Both the position numbers and the translations under genes were made by a program. The notes beneath the pieces are model-generated. The model was given only the letters and a program-made list of their open reading frames with translations. It searched no databases and was not told the origin of the DNA. This document shows, piece by piece, positions 1-7,617 of a DNA stretch of 33,519 bases (within the stretch, counting starts at the first letter, position 1; each line of letters opens with the position of its first letter). Location of the stretch: assembly GCA_964390645.1 (NCBI GenBank), contig CAYMLL010000039.1:1-33519 (forward strand), given 5' to 3'. Source of the stretch: CAYMLL01 sp964390645. GTDB lineage: Bacteria; Planctomycetota; UBA8108.

Positions 1-914
1 GGGGCGTGGTCTACGCGTCCAACGAGGTTCACCACAGCGCGCTCAAGGCACCGCGCATCGCGGGCATTCCGGCTTCCAACGTTCGGACCGTGGACGTCGA
101 CGAACACTACCGCCTGCGGGTCGACGAGCTCGAGCGAGCGATCTCCGAGGACCGAGATCGTGGCTTGCGTCCCTTCTTTGTCTGCGCCAGCGCCGGAACC
201 GTGAACACCGGTACGGTCGATCCGCTGGATTCCATCGCGAACCTGTGCGCGCGTGAAAAGGTCTGGTTCCACGTCGACGGCGCCTACGGCGGCGCGTTCC
301 GCCTCGTGCCGGAGCTGGAGGAGACCTTCCGCGGTATGGAGCGAGCCGACTCCGTCGCCATGGACCCGCACAAGGGTCTCTTTCTCGCCTACGGAACCGG
401 TGCCCTGCTGGTGCGCGATCTGCGCGACCTGCGACGCGCGTTTTCTGCGACCGGGTCGTACATGCCGGGACTGCGGCAAGACGAGACACAGATCGACTTC
501 TGCGAGCACACGAACGAGCTGTCGCGCGAGTGGCGGGGCCTGCGCCTCTGGCTGCCGTTCAAGCTCCACGGGATCCGGGCCTTCCGGGAGTCCCTGAAGC
601 AGAAACGCCGGCTGGCGCTGCGTGCCTACGACGCGATTCGTGACGAGCCGGACACCGACGTGACGGCTCCGCCCGACCTCTCGCTCTTCGCGTTTCGCCA
701 GCGCTTCGAAGATGTCGACACGGAGGAGGAGAACCGACGCAATCGCGCTCTCCTCGAGCGCATCAACAGCCCCCGACGCTTCATGCTCACCGGAACGGAG
801 ATCGCCGGAGTGTACTGGCTGCGAGTATGCGTTCTCCACATGCGAACCCGCGACGACCACATCGACGGCGCGATCTCGGTGATCCGCGATTGCCTGCAGG
901 AAGCTCGATCGTGA
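1..914 (+). CDS. Group II PLP-dependent amino-acid decarboxylase (aromatic-L-amino-acid decarboxylase-like), 5' partial
   Basis: This is the C-terminal part of a pyridoxal-phosphate decarboxylase of the AADC/glutamate decarboxylase fold. The frame is open to the window edge, so the N-terminus lies outside. About 303 residues are visible. The cofactor-binding landmarks are present in order: the early EVHHS motif that stacks on PLP, HVDGAYGG with the Asp that pairs with the pyridine nitrogen, and DPHKG, whose Lys (about visible residue 123) forms the Schiff base. The family decarboxylates aromatic or related amino acids to amines in the cytoplasm. The substrate cannot be read from the sequence. 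The stop overlaps the next start (GTGA, 911-914), so the product is probably made together with the downstream oxygenase-like protein. A related fold-type I enzyme with another reaction is possible, but the motifs favour a decarboxylase. Confidence 0.9.
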   Translation, partial: GVVYASNEVHHSALKAPRIAGIPASNVRTVDVDEHYRLRVDELERAISEDRDRGLRPFFVCASAGTVNTGTVDPLDSIANLCAREKVWFHVDGAYGGAFRLVPELEETFRGMERADSVAMDPHKGLFLAYGTGALLVRDLRDLRRAFSATGSYMPGLRQDETQIDFCEHTNELSREWRGLRLWLPFKLHGIRAFRESLKQKRRLALRAYDAIRDEPDTDVTAPPDLSLFAFRQRFEDVDTEEENRRNRALLERINSPRRFMLTGTEIAGVYWLRVCVLHMRTRDDHIDGAISVIRDCLQEARS

Positions 915-1849
915 ACCGCACCTGGAAGCCGGTCGAAGGAGCTCTCGACGACGTCATCCGCGAGCTTTCGCGCCCGCTCGAGGCGATCGCCCGAGGCGAG
1001 GTGCCGGCGGTGATCCTTCGCGGTGCGTTCCCGCGCGACACCGGTGCGAGCATCGTCGCCAGACTCATCGACCGCGGCCTCCTCTACGATCCCGGCCGGC
1101 CGGCGCCGGAGAGCTTTCACGCAGAGTCCGTTCCCGAGGGCACCGTCCGGGTCGGTCTGGACGCGGACCGGGACCGGAGCCAGACACGTCCCTTCACCTC
1201 GAAAGCCCGGCCCGCAACCGAGCGAAAGCGTCGCATCGACATCGGATCGAGCCTCGGCTATCGGGGCTCCGACCCTGCCGCGTTCTTCGCGCACGCAGCC
1301 GAGTCGAACCGTCTCTTCGCGACTCTCTTCGACGGCATGGACGATCCGGTGGCGACGCTCTACGACGCGCTCACGTCCCTGTCCATCGACAAGCGGGCGG
1401 TCACCGCGCGTGAGCCGGACGGCCGAAAGTACGGCTGCGCGATCATCCGAGCGCACTACGGCAGCTACACCTATCATCCGCACTTCGACTCCGTCCGCCT
1501 TCGTGAGCTACGCGAGACCTACGCCGTCCATCGCTTCGAGCATCAGTTCGCGGGCGTTCTCGTGATGCAGAACGCCGAGAGCGGCGGCGACAGTGCCCAG
1601 TGCATCATCCATCGCTATCTCTGGGACAAGGAGGTGCAGCCCCATCTCGACGCGGGTACCTTCCACGACTTCGCGCGGCAGCGCGACATCGAAAGTTGCC
1701 GCGTGCATCTCGAGCCTGGCGACCTCTACTTCTTCAACACGCGGTCGATCCACGAAGTTCCGGGGCTCGATGCCGACGTGCCACGCGTGGTGCTCGCGAC
1801 CTTCATCGGCTACAGCCTGGACGACGACGATATCTTCGTCTGGTCCTGA
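911..1849 (+). CDS. 2-oxoglutarate/Fe(II)-dependent oxygenase-like protein
   Basis: A protein of about 312 residues, probably starting at GTG 911, which overlaps the decarboxylase stop by four bases. An in-frame ATG at 827 lies well inside the upstream gene and would add an Arg/Pro-rich stretch, so it is less likely. The C-terminal half carries the double-stranded beta-helix signature: H191-F-D193 for iron, a distal H281 in the IHEVPG segment after the LEPGDLYFFNTRS strand, and R292 about ten residues later in the position that usually binds 2-oxoglutarate. The family hydroxylates or otherwise oxidises small molecules or peptides in the cytoplasm. Coupling to an amino-acid decarboxylase suggests both act on one amino acid or amine, but that is inference. 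The N-terminal 150 residues are not recognised. Confidence 0.75.
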   Translation: MNRTWKPVEGALDDVIRELSRPLEAIARGEVPAVILRGAFPRDTGASIVARLIDRGLLYDPGRPAPESFHAESVPEGTVRVGLDADRDRSQTRPFTSKARPATERKRRIDIGSSLGYRGSDPAAFFAHAAESNRLFATLFDGMDDPVATLYDALTSLSIDKRAVTAREPDGRKYGCAIIRAHYGSYTYHPHFDSVRLRELRETYAVHRFEHQFAGVLVMQNAESGGDSAQCIIHRYLWDKEVQPHLDAGTFHDFARQRDIESCRVHLEPGDLYFFNTRSIHEVPGLDADVPRVVLATFIGYSLDDDDIFVWS

Positions 1850-1870
1850 GATCGGCTCGCGGACGCGTCG

Positions 1871-2737
1871 CTACTCACGCGCCACCGAGCGGCACGCCGC
1901 CGTCATGTCCGATTCCCCCATGCCCCGCTCCTGCAGTTCGCGAAAGGTCGCGAGCGCCACACCGGCAGCGTCGAGGCGCAAGTCGAGCTCGTCTGCAAGT
2001 CCGCGGATGATCGAGAGATCCTTGACGATGTTGCGCAGCGGCGCTCCCTCACGATCGTAATCCCGCGTGGCTATGATCGGTGCGCCACGCTCGAGCATGC
2101 GGCTCTGCCCCCAGGCGTTGGTGAGAATCCGGAGCAGCTTGTCGAGCTCGACCCCGGCACCACGAGCCATCGTCAGCGCCTCGCACGTCGCGAGGGAGTT
2201 GACGCCGACAAGGAGCTGATTCGCGAGCTTCGTCGACGTGCCCGCGCCGCATTCCCCCATCCGGAGCACGGTCTCGCCCATGGCGTCCAGGCAGGGCTTC
2301 GCCGTCTCGAAGCCGGTCTCGGACCCACCGACCATGATCGCGAGCGTGCCTTCCTTCGCACCCTCCGGACCGCCGCTGATCGGGGCGTCCAGAAACTCCG
2401 CTCCCCTTTCCGCGAACGCCGCATGACAGTCGCGAGACGTGCCCGGATCAACCGTGCCATGATCGACGACGACCTGCCCGGCACGCGCCACCGAGATCAG
2501 CCCCGCGTCGCCGAGCAGAACCTGCCGGCTGGTCTCGATATCCGCAAGACAGCTCGACACCACGTCCGCTCGCTCCCCGACCTCTGCGACCGATCCGCAG
2601 ACGTGAGCGCCCCGAGATGCCAGGATCCGCGACTTCTCCGACGATCGATTCCAGACGGCGAGCTCGAACCCGGCGCAGAGCAGGTTCGACGCCATCGGAA
2701 GACCCATGTTGCCGAGACCGATGAAGCCGACGCGCAT
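1871..2737 (-). CDS. NAD(P)-dependent beta-hydroxyacid dehydrogenase (3-hydroxyisobutyrate dehydrogenase family)
   Basis: A 288-residue protein, the normal length for the family. It starts with a Rossmann fold (FIGLGNMG, residues 5-12, for NAD(P)) and continues with the substrate loop DAPISGG (residues 117-123) and the catalytic Lys in GAGTSTKLANQ (K170). The all-alpha C-terminal domain follows. Members oxidise 3-hydroxyisobutyrate, tartronate semialdehyde, 4-hydroxybutyrate and similar acids, and the sequence does not decide which. The cofactor motif begins right after the initiator, so the ATG at 2737 is well supported. It ends only 21 bases from the convergent oxygenase-like gene and follows the methyltransferase gene on the same strand after a 39-base gap, so the two may share a transcript. 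Confidence 0.9.
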   Translation of the reverse strand: MRVGFIGLGNMGLPMASNLLCAGFELAVWNRSSEKSRILASRGAHVCGSVAEVGERADVVSSCLADIETSRQVLLGDAGLISVARAGQVVVDHGTVDPGTSRDCHAAFAERGAEFLDAPISGGPEGAKEGTLAIMVGGSETGFETAKPCLDAMGETVLRMGECGAGTSTKLANQLLVGVNSLATCEALTMARGAGVELDKLLRILTNAWGQSRMLERGAPIIATRDYDREGAPLRNIVKDLSIIRGLADELDLRLDAAGVALATFRELQERGMGESDMTAACRSVARE

Positions 2738-2776
2738 GATATTCCGACTCCCCGCTGCGGTGGAGCTCCTCCTCTC

Positions 2777-3604
2777 CTACTTCACGGCGACGATGTAACA
2801 GATCCACGAACGCGAATCGTCTCCACGGGTGCTCCGGCGAAACACCCCGTTCCCGCCCCCGTCCGAGTGATCCGTGCCTTCCCAGTAGACCTCGACCGTC
2901 CGGAAGCCGGCTTCGCTCAGCAGGTCCTGGATCTCGGGCAGGCTCCACAGCCGCCAGTCGTAGGAGAAGGCGCGGCGCATGCGCGTGCCATCGTCGAAGT
3001 CGAAGTGGATGTGGCAGAGCGTCTCGCCGGTGATCGGGTTGTACTTCGCCTGATCCCAGACGTAGTCGAACTCCTCGCCCTCCTCCTCCACCCTGCGGGA
3101 CTCCTCCTGCTCGACCTGAGCGTCGGGCCCCCCGTAGAGATCGAGGAAGAACAGCCCGCCGCGGTCGAGGGTCTGGTGGACACGCCGGCAGTAGTCGAGC
3201 AGCGTCTGGCGCGCCTTGAACACGAAGTACGAGAAATTGAACGCGACGACGATGTCCGCGCCCGGCCCTCCGGAAGCGAACTCGTATCCCGTCGCATCCA
3301 GCACGTCACACTCCACCAGCGAGACCCGGTCGGCCTTGCCGTCCAGACGCGAGACATTCGCCTCGAGGCCCCACTCGAGGGTCGGAGCGTGCAGGTCGAG
3401 TCCGACCGCCTCACCGTCCGGAATGCGCCGCACCCACTCGCACGCGAGAATTCCGGTACCGCAGAAATCCTCGCGCAATCGGCGTGGCTCCCGGCCCCGA
3501 TGCCGTTTGTAGACTCGACGGATAAATCCCACCTCGAACTCGGGGTTCTGGACCGACAGCTGGTAGAGGATGTGCTTAGGCGGTCTTCGCGGTCGTGAAC
3601 GCAT
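2777..3604 (-). CDS. Class I SAM-dependent methyltransferase
   Basis: A 275-residue protein with a Rossmann-type methyltransferase core. Motif I reads DFCGTG (residues 46-51). The acidic residue that binds the SAM ribose is D70 in VGLDLH. A DIVVAFNFSYF segment follows at about residue 115, and a later stretch reads LDRGGLFFLDLYGG. The N-terminal 40 residues are basic (PRRPPKHILYQ). The substrate is not identifiable. The family includes many small-molecule methylases, and I see nothing that marks rRNA, DNA or protein targets. The gene is divergent from the DUF1501 gene, with about 180 bases between the two starts, and is followed on its own strand by the hydroxyacid dehydrogenase. Confidence 0.8.
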   Translation of the reverse strand: MRSRPRRPPKHILYQLSVQNPEFEVGFIRRVYKRHRGREPRRLREDFCGTGILACEWVRRIPDGEAVGLDLHAPTLEWGLEANVSRLDGKADRVSLVECDVLDATGYEFASGGPGADIVVAFNFSYFVFKARQTLLDYCRRVHQTLDRGGLFFLDLYGGPDAQVEQEESRRVEEEGEEFDYVWDQAKYNPITGETLCHIHFDFDDGTRMRRAFSYDWRLWSLPEIQDLLSEAGFRTVEVYWEGTDHSDGGGNGVFRRSTRGDDSRSWICYIVAVK

Positions 3605-3746
3605 GGCACGTATATAGCGGTCCGGTCATGGGTCTTGCAAGGACGTGGCTACAGGGAGGACGCAGAACGGGGAGAAGGTGCGGCCCGGAGCCGGGAAACG
3701 AAAGCTCGCTCGTGAACGCGAACCGGATGAAGGCCGTCCCGCCCTG

Positions 3747-3755
3747 TGATATGCT
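3747..3755 (+). promoter_or_regulatory. Candidate extended -10 promoter of the DUF1501 operon
   Basis: TGATATGCT fits an extended -10 element (TGn followed by TATnnT), centred about 35 bases upstream of the preferred DUF1501 start at 3788. No convincing -35 box is visible, which extended -10 promoters often lack. The location also argues against the ATG at 3746 as the real start. This is a pattern match only. Confidence 0.35.
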
Positions 3756-3787
3756 GGTGCTGTTTTCCGAGGCTCCGGGAGAGACCC

Positions 3788-5161
3788 ATGCTCGAGCTCA
3801 GCGGAGACGGCAAGGCCCACACCTGCGACGGGCTCTCGCGCCGTGACTTCCTGCACGTAGGCGCGCTCGGCGCCGTCGGGCTGAATCTGACTCATCTGGC
3901 CGCGGCCCAGGCGGCCGGCGCCACCGATGGTGACGAGGAACGGGCCTGCATCATGATCTTCAACCTCGGAGCGCCGAGTCAGCTCGACCTCTTCGACATG
4001 AAGCCTGACGCACCTCGCGAGATCCGCGGGCCGTTCCGGCCGATTCGTACCGCGAGCGACGCGTTCGAGGTCTCCGAGGTGCTGCCGCTGCACGCGAAGC
4101 ACGCCGACAAGTTCTCGCTGGTGCGCAGCTGCCATCACGACGCCGCCGCCGTACACGATACCGGCCATCAGATGATGCAGACCGGCCGCCTCTTCCGGGG
4201 CGGAATAAACTCTCCACACGCGGGGTGCGTCCTCGGCTACCTCCGGGGACGGCGCTCGGACCTTCCGCCTCACGTCGTGCTTCCGGAGCCGATGGGGCCG
4301 ACGGGCGGCGACCTCCCCCATGGTCAGGACGCCGGCTTCCTCGGCAAGACGAACGACCCCTTCGCGCTCATGGCCGACCCTTCCAAGAACGGCTTCCAGG
4401 TGCCCGACTTGCTGCCTCCACCGGGTATCGGCGAGGCACGCCTGCAGCGCCGCCGGCGGCTACGCGATATCGTCGACAAGTCCGTCGATCGATTCGAGGC
4501 CAGCGAGTCAGCGAAGCTGATGGACAGCAACTTCGAGTCGGCCTTCCGGATGATTACGAGCACCCGCGCGCGCGTGGCCTTCGAGCTCTCGCGCGAGCCC
4601 ATGAAGACGCGGGAGCGCTACGGGATGAACCGCTTCGGGCAGTGCTGCCTCCTCGCCCGTCGCCTGATCGAGGCCGGCGTCCGCTTCGTTACCGTGAACA
4701 CGTTCCTGACGGTCTTCAACGAGATCACCTGGGACATCCACGGCTCGAAGCCCTTCACGTCGATCGAGGGTATGCGAGACATCGTCTGCCCGATGTACGA
4801 CAAGGCCTACACCGCTCTGCTCGAAGATCTCTCCGCACGCGGCATGCTCGACAAGACGCTCGTCTGCAACCTCGCGGAGTTCGGTCGCACACCGAAGGTC
4901 AATCCGGCCGGCGGCCGGGATCACTGGCCACAGTGCTGGAGCGTCTACTTCGCCGGGGGCGGCATCAAGGGTGGCCGCGTGGTCGGCTCGAGCGACGAGA
5001 TCGGCGCCTTCCCGGCGGAACGCCCCGTCGAGCCGTCGAACGTCGTCGCGACGATCTACCGCAGCCTCGGACTGAAGCTGGACCAGACACTACCCGGCCC
5101 GCAATCCCGTCCCTACCCTCTCGTCGACTATGGCGTGCATGAGATCCGTGAGCTCTTCTGA
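3788..5161 (+). CDS. DUF1501 family secreted protein (Tat-type signal)
   Basis: A protein of about 457 residues from ATG 3788, which has a GGGAGAG ribosome-binding site just upstream. The longer in-frame ATG at 3746 lies over the candidate promoter and would bury the signal peptide. The N-terminus carries a twin-arginine-like motif, SRRDFL (residues 17-22), then a hydrophobic segment, suggesting folded export. Beyond it the chain matches the DUF1501 family, a sulfatase/alkaline-phosphatase-like group common in Planctomycetota, with landmarks FNLGAPSQLDLFDMKP, HDTGHQMMQTG and AEFGRTPKVN...GRDHWP. The enzymatic role is not established. It overlaps the start of the PSD1 gene by 32 bases. DUF1501 genes usually sit beside DUF1549/DUF1553 genes, as here, so the products probably work together outside the cytoplasm. 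Confidence 0.9.
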   Translation: MLELSGDGKAHTCDGLSRRDFLHVGALGAVGLNLTHLAAAQAAGATDGDEERACIMIFNLGAPSQLDLFDMKPDAPREIRGPFRPIRTASDAFEVSEVLPLHAKHADKFSLVRSCHHDAAAVHDTGHQMMQTGRLFRGGINSPHAGCVLGYLRGRRSDLPPHVVLPEPMGPTGGDLPHGQDAGFLGKTNDPFALMADPSKNGFQVPDLLPPPGIGEARLQRRRRLRDIVDKSVDRFEASESAKLMDSNFESAFRMITSTRARVAFELSREPMKTRERYGMNRFGQCCLLARRLIEAGVRFVTVNTFLTVFNEITWDIHGSKPFTSIEGMRDIVCPMYDKAYTALLEDLSARGMLDKTLVCNLAEFGRTPKVNPAGGRDHWPQCWSVYFAGGGIKGGRVVGSSDEIGAFPAERPVEPSNVVATIYRSLGLKLDQTLPGPQSRPYPLVDYGVHEIRELF

Positions 5162-7604
5162 GCGATTCGCCACCTCCGGCAAGGTCGCATGCGTCCTGCT
5201 CGTCCCTCTGGCACTCGCTGCGACCGCGCGAGCACAAGCCCCGCCATCGCTGACGATCCTCCCTTCAAAGGTCGAGCTCCGCGGGCCTCTGGCCCGGCAG
5301 CGGATCGTCGTCGAAGAGCAGCTCGGCAAGCATCTCGTGGGTGAGGTCACGGACAACGTGTCCTTCGGCTCGACGGATCCGAGCGTGGTGCGCGTCGAGG
5401 ATGGCGTACTCGTGCCTGTCAGCGATGGCTCGGCCCGGGTCGTCGCGCTGCACGACGGAAGAGCTGCCGCCATCGACGTGACCGTCCGCGACCAGGACCG
5501 ACCGTTCGCCTGGAGCTTCCGCAATCACGTGCAGTCGGTGCTCGCGAAGGCCTCCTGCAACTCGGGATCCTGTCACGGCGCGATCGCCGGACAGAACGGC
5601 TTCCGGCTGTCCTTACGCGGCTACGACACGCTCGGCGACTTCTTTCACATCACGCGGGACGCCGGCGGACGGCGCATCGTGCCGAGCGATCCCGGACGCA
5701 GCCTCCTGCTCCTGAAGCCGACGGGCGTGGTGCCCCACAAGGGTGGTGTGCGATTCGAGACGACGTCGCTCGAGTACCGGGTCCTCGCGGAGTGGATCGG
5801 ACGAGGTGCGCCCGCCCCGCGAGATGACGAGCCGCGGATCGAGCGCATCGAGCTCATCCCACCTCACGTGGTCCTGCGTCCCGGCGCGTCGCAACAGCTG
5901 CTCGTGCGGGCATGGTTCGACGACGGCCGCAGCGAGGACGTCACCCGGTGGGCGAAGTACACCGCGACGAACGCCTCTGTCGCCCACGTCGACGAGGGCG
6001 GTCGAGTATCGGCCCGCGGACACGGTGAAGGCGCGATCACCGCGTGGTACCAGAGCCTTCTCGTCGTCACACGCATCGCGTCTCCCTTCGATCACGACGT
6101 GGCGCCGGAGGTTTACGCACAGTCTCCTCGACGGAGCTTCATCGACGAGATCGTCCTGCGAAAGCTCGAGAGCCTCCGCATCGAGCCGTCGCCGCGGGCG
6201 ACAGACGCCGTCTTCGTGCGCAGAGCATTCGTCGACACCATCGGAGTGCTGCCGTCCGCCGACGAGGTTCGCGCTTTCCTCGCCGACCCGTCGAAGGACA
6301 AGCGCGACCGGCTCATCGACGATCTCCTCGACCGCCCCGAGTTCGTCGACTACTGGGCCTACAAGTGGTCGGACCTGCTGCTCGTCAACGGAAAGAGGCT
6401 CCCTCCTGCCGCGATGTGGTCCTACTACTCGTGGATCCGGGACAATGTCGAGGCGGGAACTCCGTGGGACGAGTTCGCACGACGTATCGTGACCGCGCGG
6501 GGCAGCACACTCGAGAACGGGGCCGCAAACTTCTTCGTCCTGCACCGCGATCCGCCCGCGATGGCCGAGACCACGTCGATCACCTTTCTCGGCACGTCGA
6601 TCACGTGTGCGAGGTGCCACAACCACCCGCTCGAGAAGTGGACGAACGACCAGTACTACGCCATGGCGAACCTCTTCGCGCGGGTGCGGACGAAGAGCGC
6701 GACGGGCGCCGGGAACGTGGTCGTCTTCGACGCCACCGAGGGCGACCTGCTCCAGCCCCTCACCGGCAAGCCGCGAGCACCGAGTCCACTCGACGGCGAA
6801 CCCCTGCCACTCGACTCGAACGCCGACCGACGAGCCCACCTTGCCGGATGGCTGACGCACCCGGACAACCCCTACTTCGCCCGCGCGATCGTCAATCGCA
6901 TCTGGGCAAACTTCCTCGGCGTCGGGCTTGTCGAGAGCGTCGACGACCTTCGCATGTCGAATCCGGCAAGCAACGAGGAGCTGCTCTCGGCGCTCGCTCG
7001 GCACCTGGTCGACGAGCGCTTCGATCTCGAGTCCCTGATGCGGACGATTCTGCGCTCCGAGACCTACCAGCGCTCCAGCCAGGTGCTCGCTTCCAACCGT
7101 GCGGATGATCGTCTCTACTCTCGATACTACCCGCGGAGGATCATGGCCGAGGTGCTGCTCGACGCGCTATCGCGGGCCTCGGGAGTCCCGACGGAGTTCC
7201 CCGGCTATCCGCGGGGCTGGCGTGCCACCCAGCTTCCCGACTCGAACATCGCGTCGTACTTCCTGAAGTCCTTCGGTCGGCCGAACCGAGAGGTCAACTG
7301 CGCCTGCGAACGCACGGATGAGCCCAGCATGGCGCAGGTGCTGCACATGGTGAACGGCGACACGATCAACGAAAAGATCGCCGCCGAGGACGGTCGGATC
7401 ACGGCGCTGCTGGCCGCCGGGATCGACGATGTCCGGATCATCGAGGAGGCCTTTCTCGGCGCCCTCGCGCGCTTCCCCACGGACGACGAGCGCCGCCGCA
7501 TCGCGGCGGAGCTCTCCAGAGTGCCCCGGGAAGAGCGACGGGAGGCTATCGAGGATCTCTTCTGGAGCCTCCTGACGAGCAGGGAGTTTCTCTTCCATCG
7601 ATGA
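5130..7604 (+). CDS. DUF1549/DUF1553 (PSD1) family secreted protein with Ig-like domain and heme-type motifs
   Basis: An 824-residue exported protein. Residues 1-36 form a signal peptide (VACVLLVPLALAATARAQA). A bacterial Ig-like (Big2-type) domain covers roughly 40-125 (STDPSVVRVEDGVLV...). A non-standard cytochrome motif follows, CNSGSCHG (C143, C148, H149), with C-x4-C-H spacing typical of this family. A second Ig-like segment lies near 245-320. DUF1549 starts near 345 (VRRAFVDTIGVLPS) and includes CARCHNHP (C493, C496, H497), a true CxxCH. DUF1553 fills the C-terminus (HPDNPYFARAIVNRIWANFLGVG). The start could be the ATG at 5130 or at 5139. It overlaps the DUF1501 gene and is followed after 13 bases by the PSC1 gene, so an operon is likely. 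Function is unknown, but a role in a cell-surface complex is often suggested. Confidence 0.9.
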   Translation: MACMRSVSSSERFATSGKVACVLLVPLALAATARAQAPPSLTILPSKVELRGPLARQRIVVEEQLGKHLVGEVTDNVSFGSTDPSVVRVEDGVLVPVSDGSARVVALHDGRAAAIDVTVRDQDRPFAWSFRNHVQSVLAKASCNSGSCHGAIAGQNGFRLSLRGYDTLGDFFHITRDAGGRRIVPSDPGRSLLLLKPTGVVPHKGGVRFETTSLEYRVLAEWIGRGAPAPRDDEPRIERIELIPPHVVLRPGASQQLLVRAWFDDGRSEDVTRWAKYTATNASVAHVDEGGRVSARGHGEGAITAWYQSLLVVTRIASPFDHDVAPEVYAQSPRRSFIDEIVLRKLESLRIEPSPRATDAVFVRRAFVDTIGVLPSADEVRAFLADPSKDKRDRLIDDLLDRPEFVDYWAYKWSDLLLVNGKRLPPAAMWSYYSWIRDNVEAGTPWDEFARRIVTARGSTLENGAANFFVLHRDPPAMAETTSITFLGTSITCARCHNHPLEKWTNDQYYAMANLFARVRTKSATGAGNVVVFDATEGDLLQPLTGKPRAPSPLDGEPLPLDSNADRRAHLAGWLTHPDNPYFARAIVNRIWANFLGVGLVESVDDLRMSNPASNEELLSALARHLVDERFDLESLMRTILRSETYQRSSQVLASNRADDRLYSRYYPRRIMAEVLLDALSRASGVPTEFPGYPRGWRATQLPDSNIASYFLKSFGRPNREVNCACERTDEPSMAQVLHMVNGDTINEKIAAEDGRITALLAAGIDDVRIIEEAFLGALARFPTDDERRRIAAELSRVPREERREAIEDLFWSLLTSREFLFHR

Positions 7605-7617
7605 GTCGCCCTCGAAC

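Noticed and set aside
3746..3787. Upstream ATG as the DUF1501 start
   Set aside because: The added residues precede the Tat motif, lack a ribosome-binding site and overlap the candidate promoter.
5613..7004. 463-codon minus-strand ORF within PSD1
   Set aside because: The plus frame holds the complete DUF1549/DUF1553 signature, so this is a shadow.
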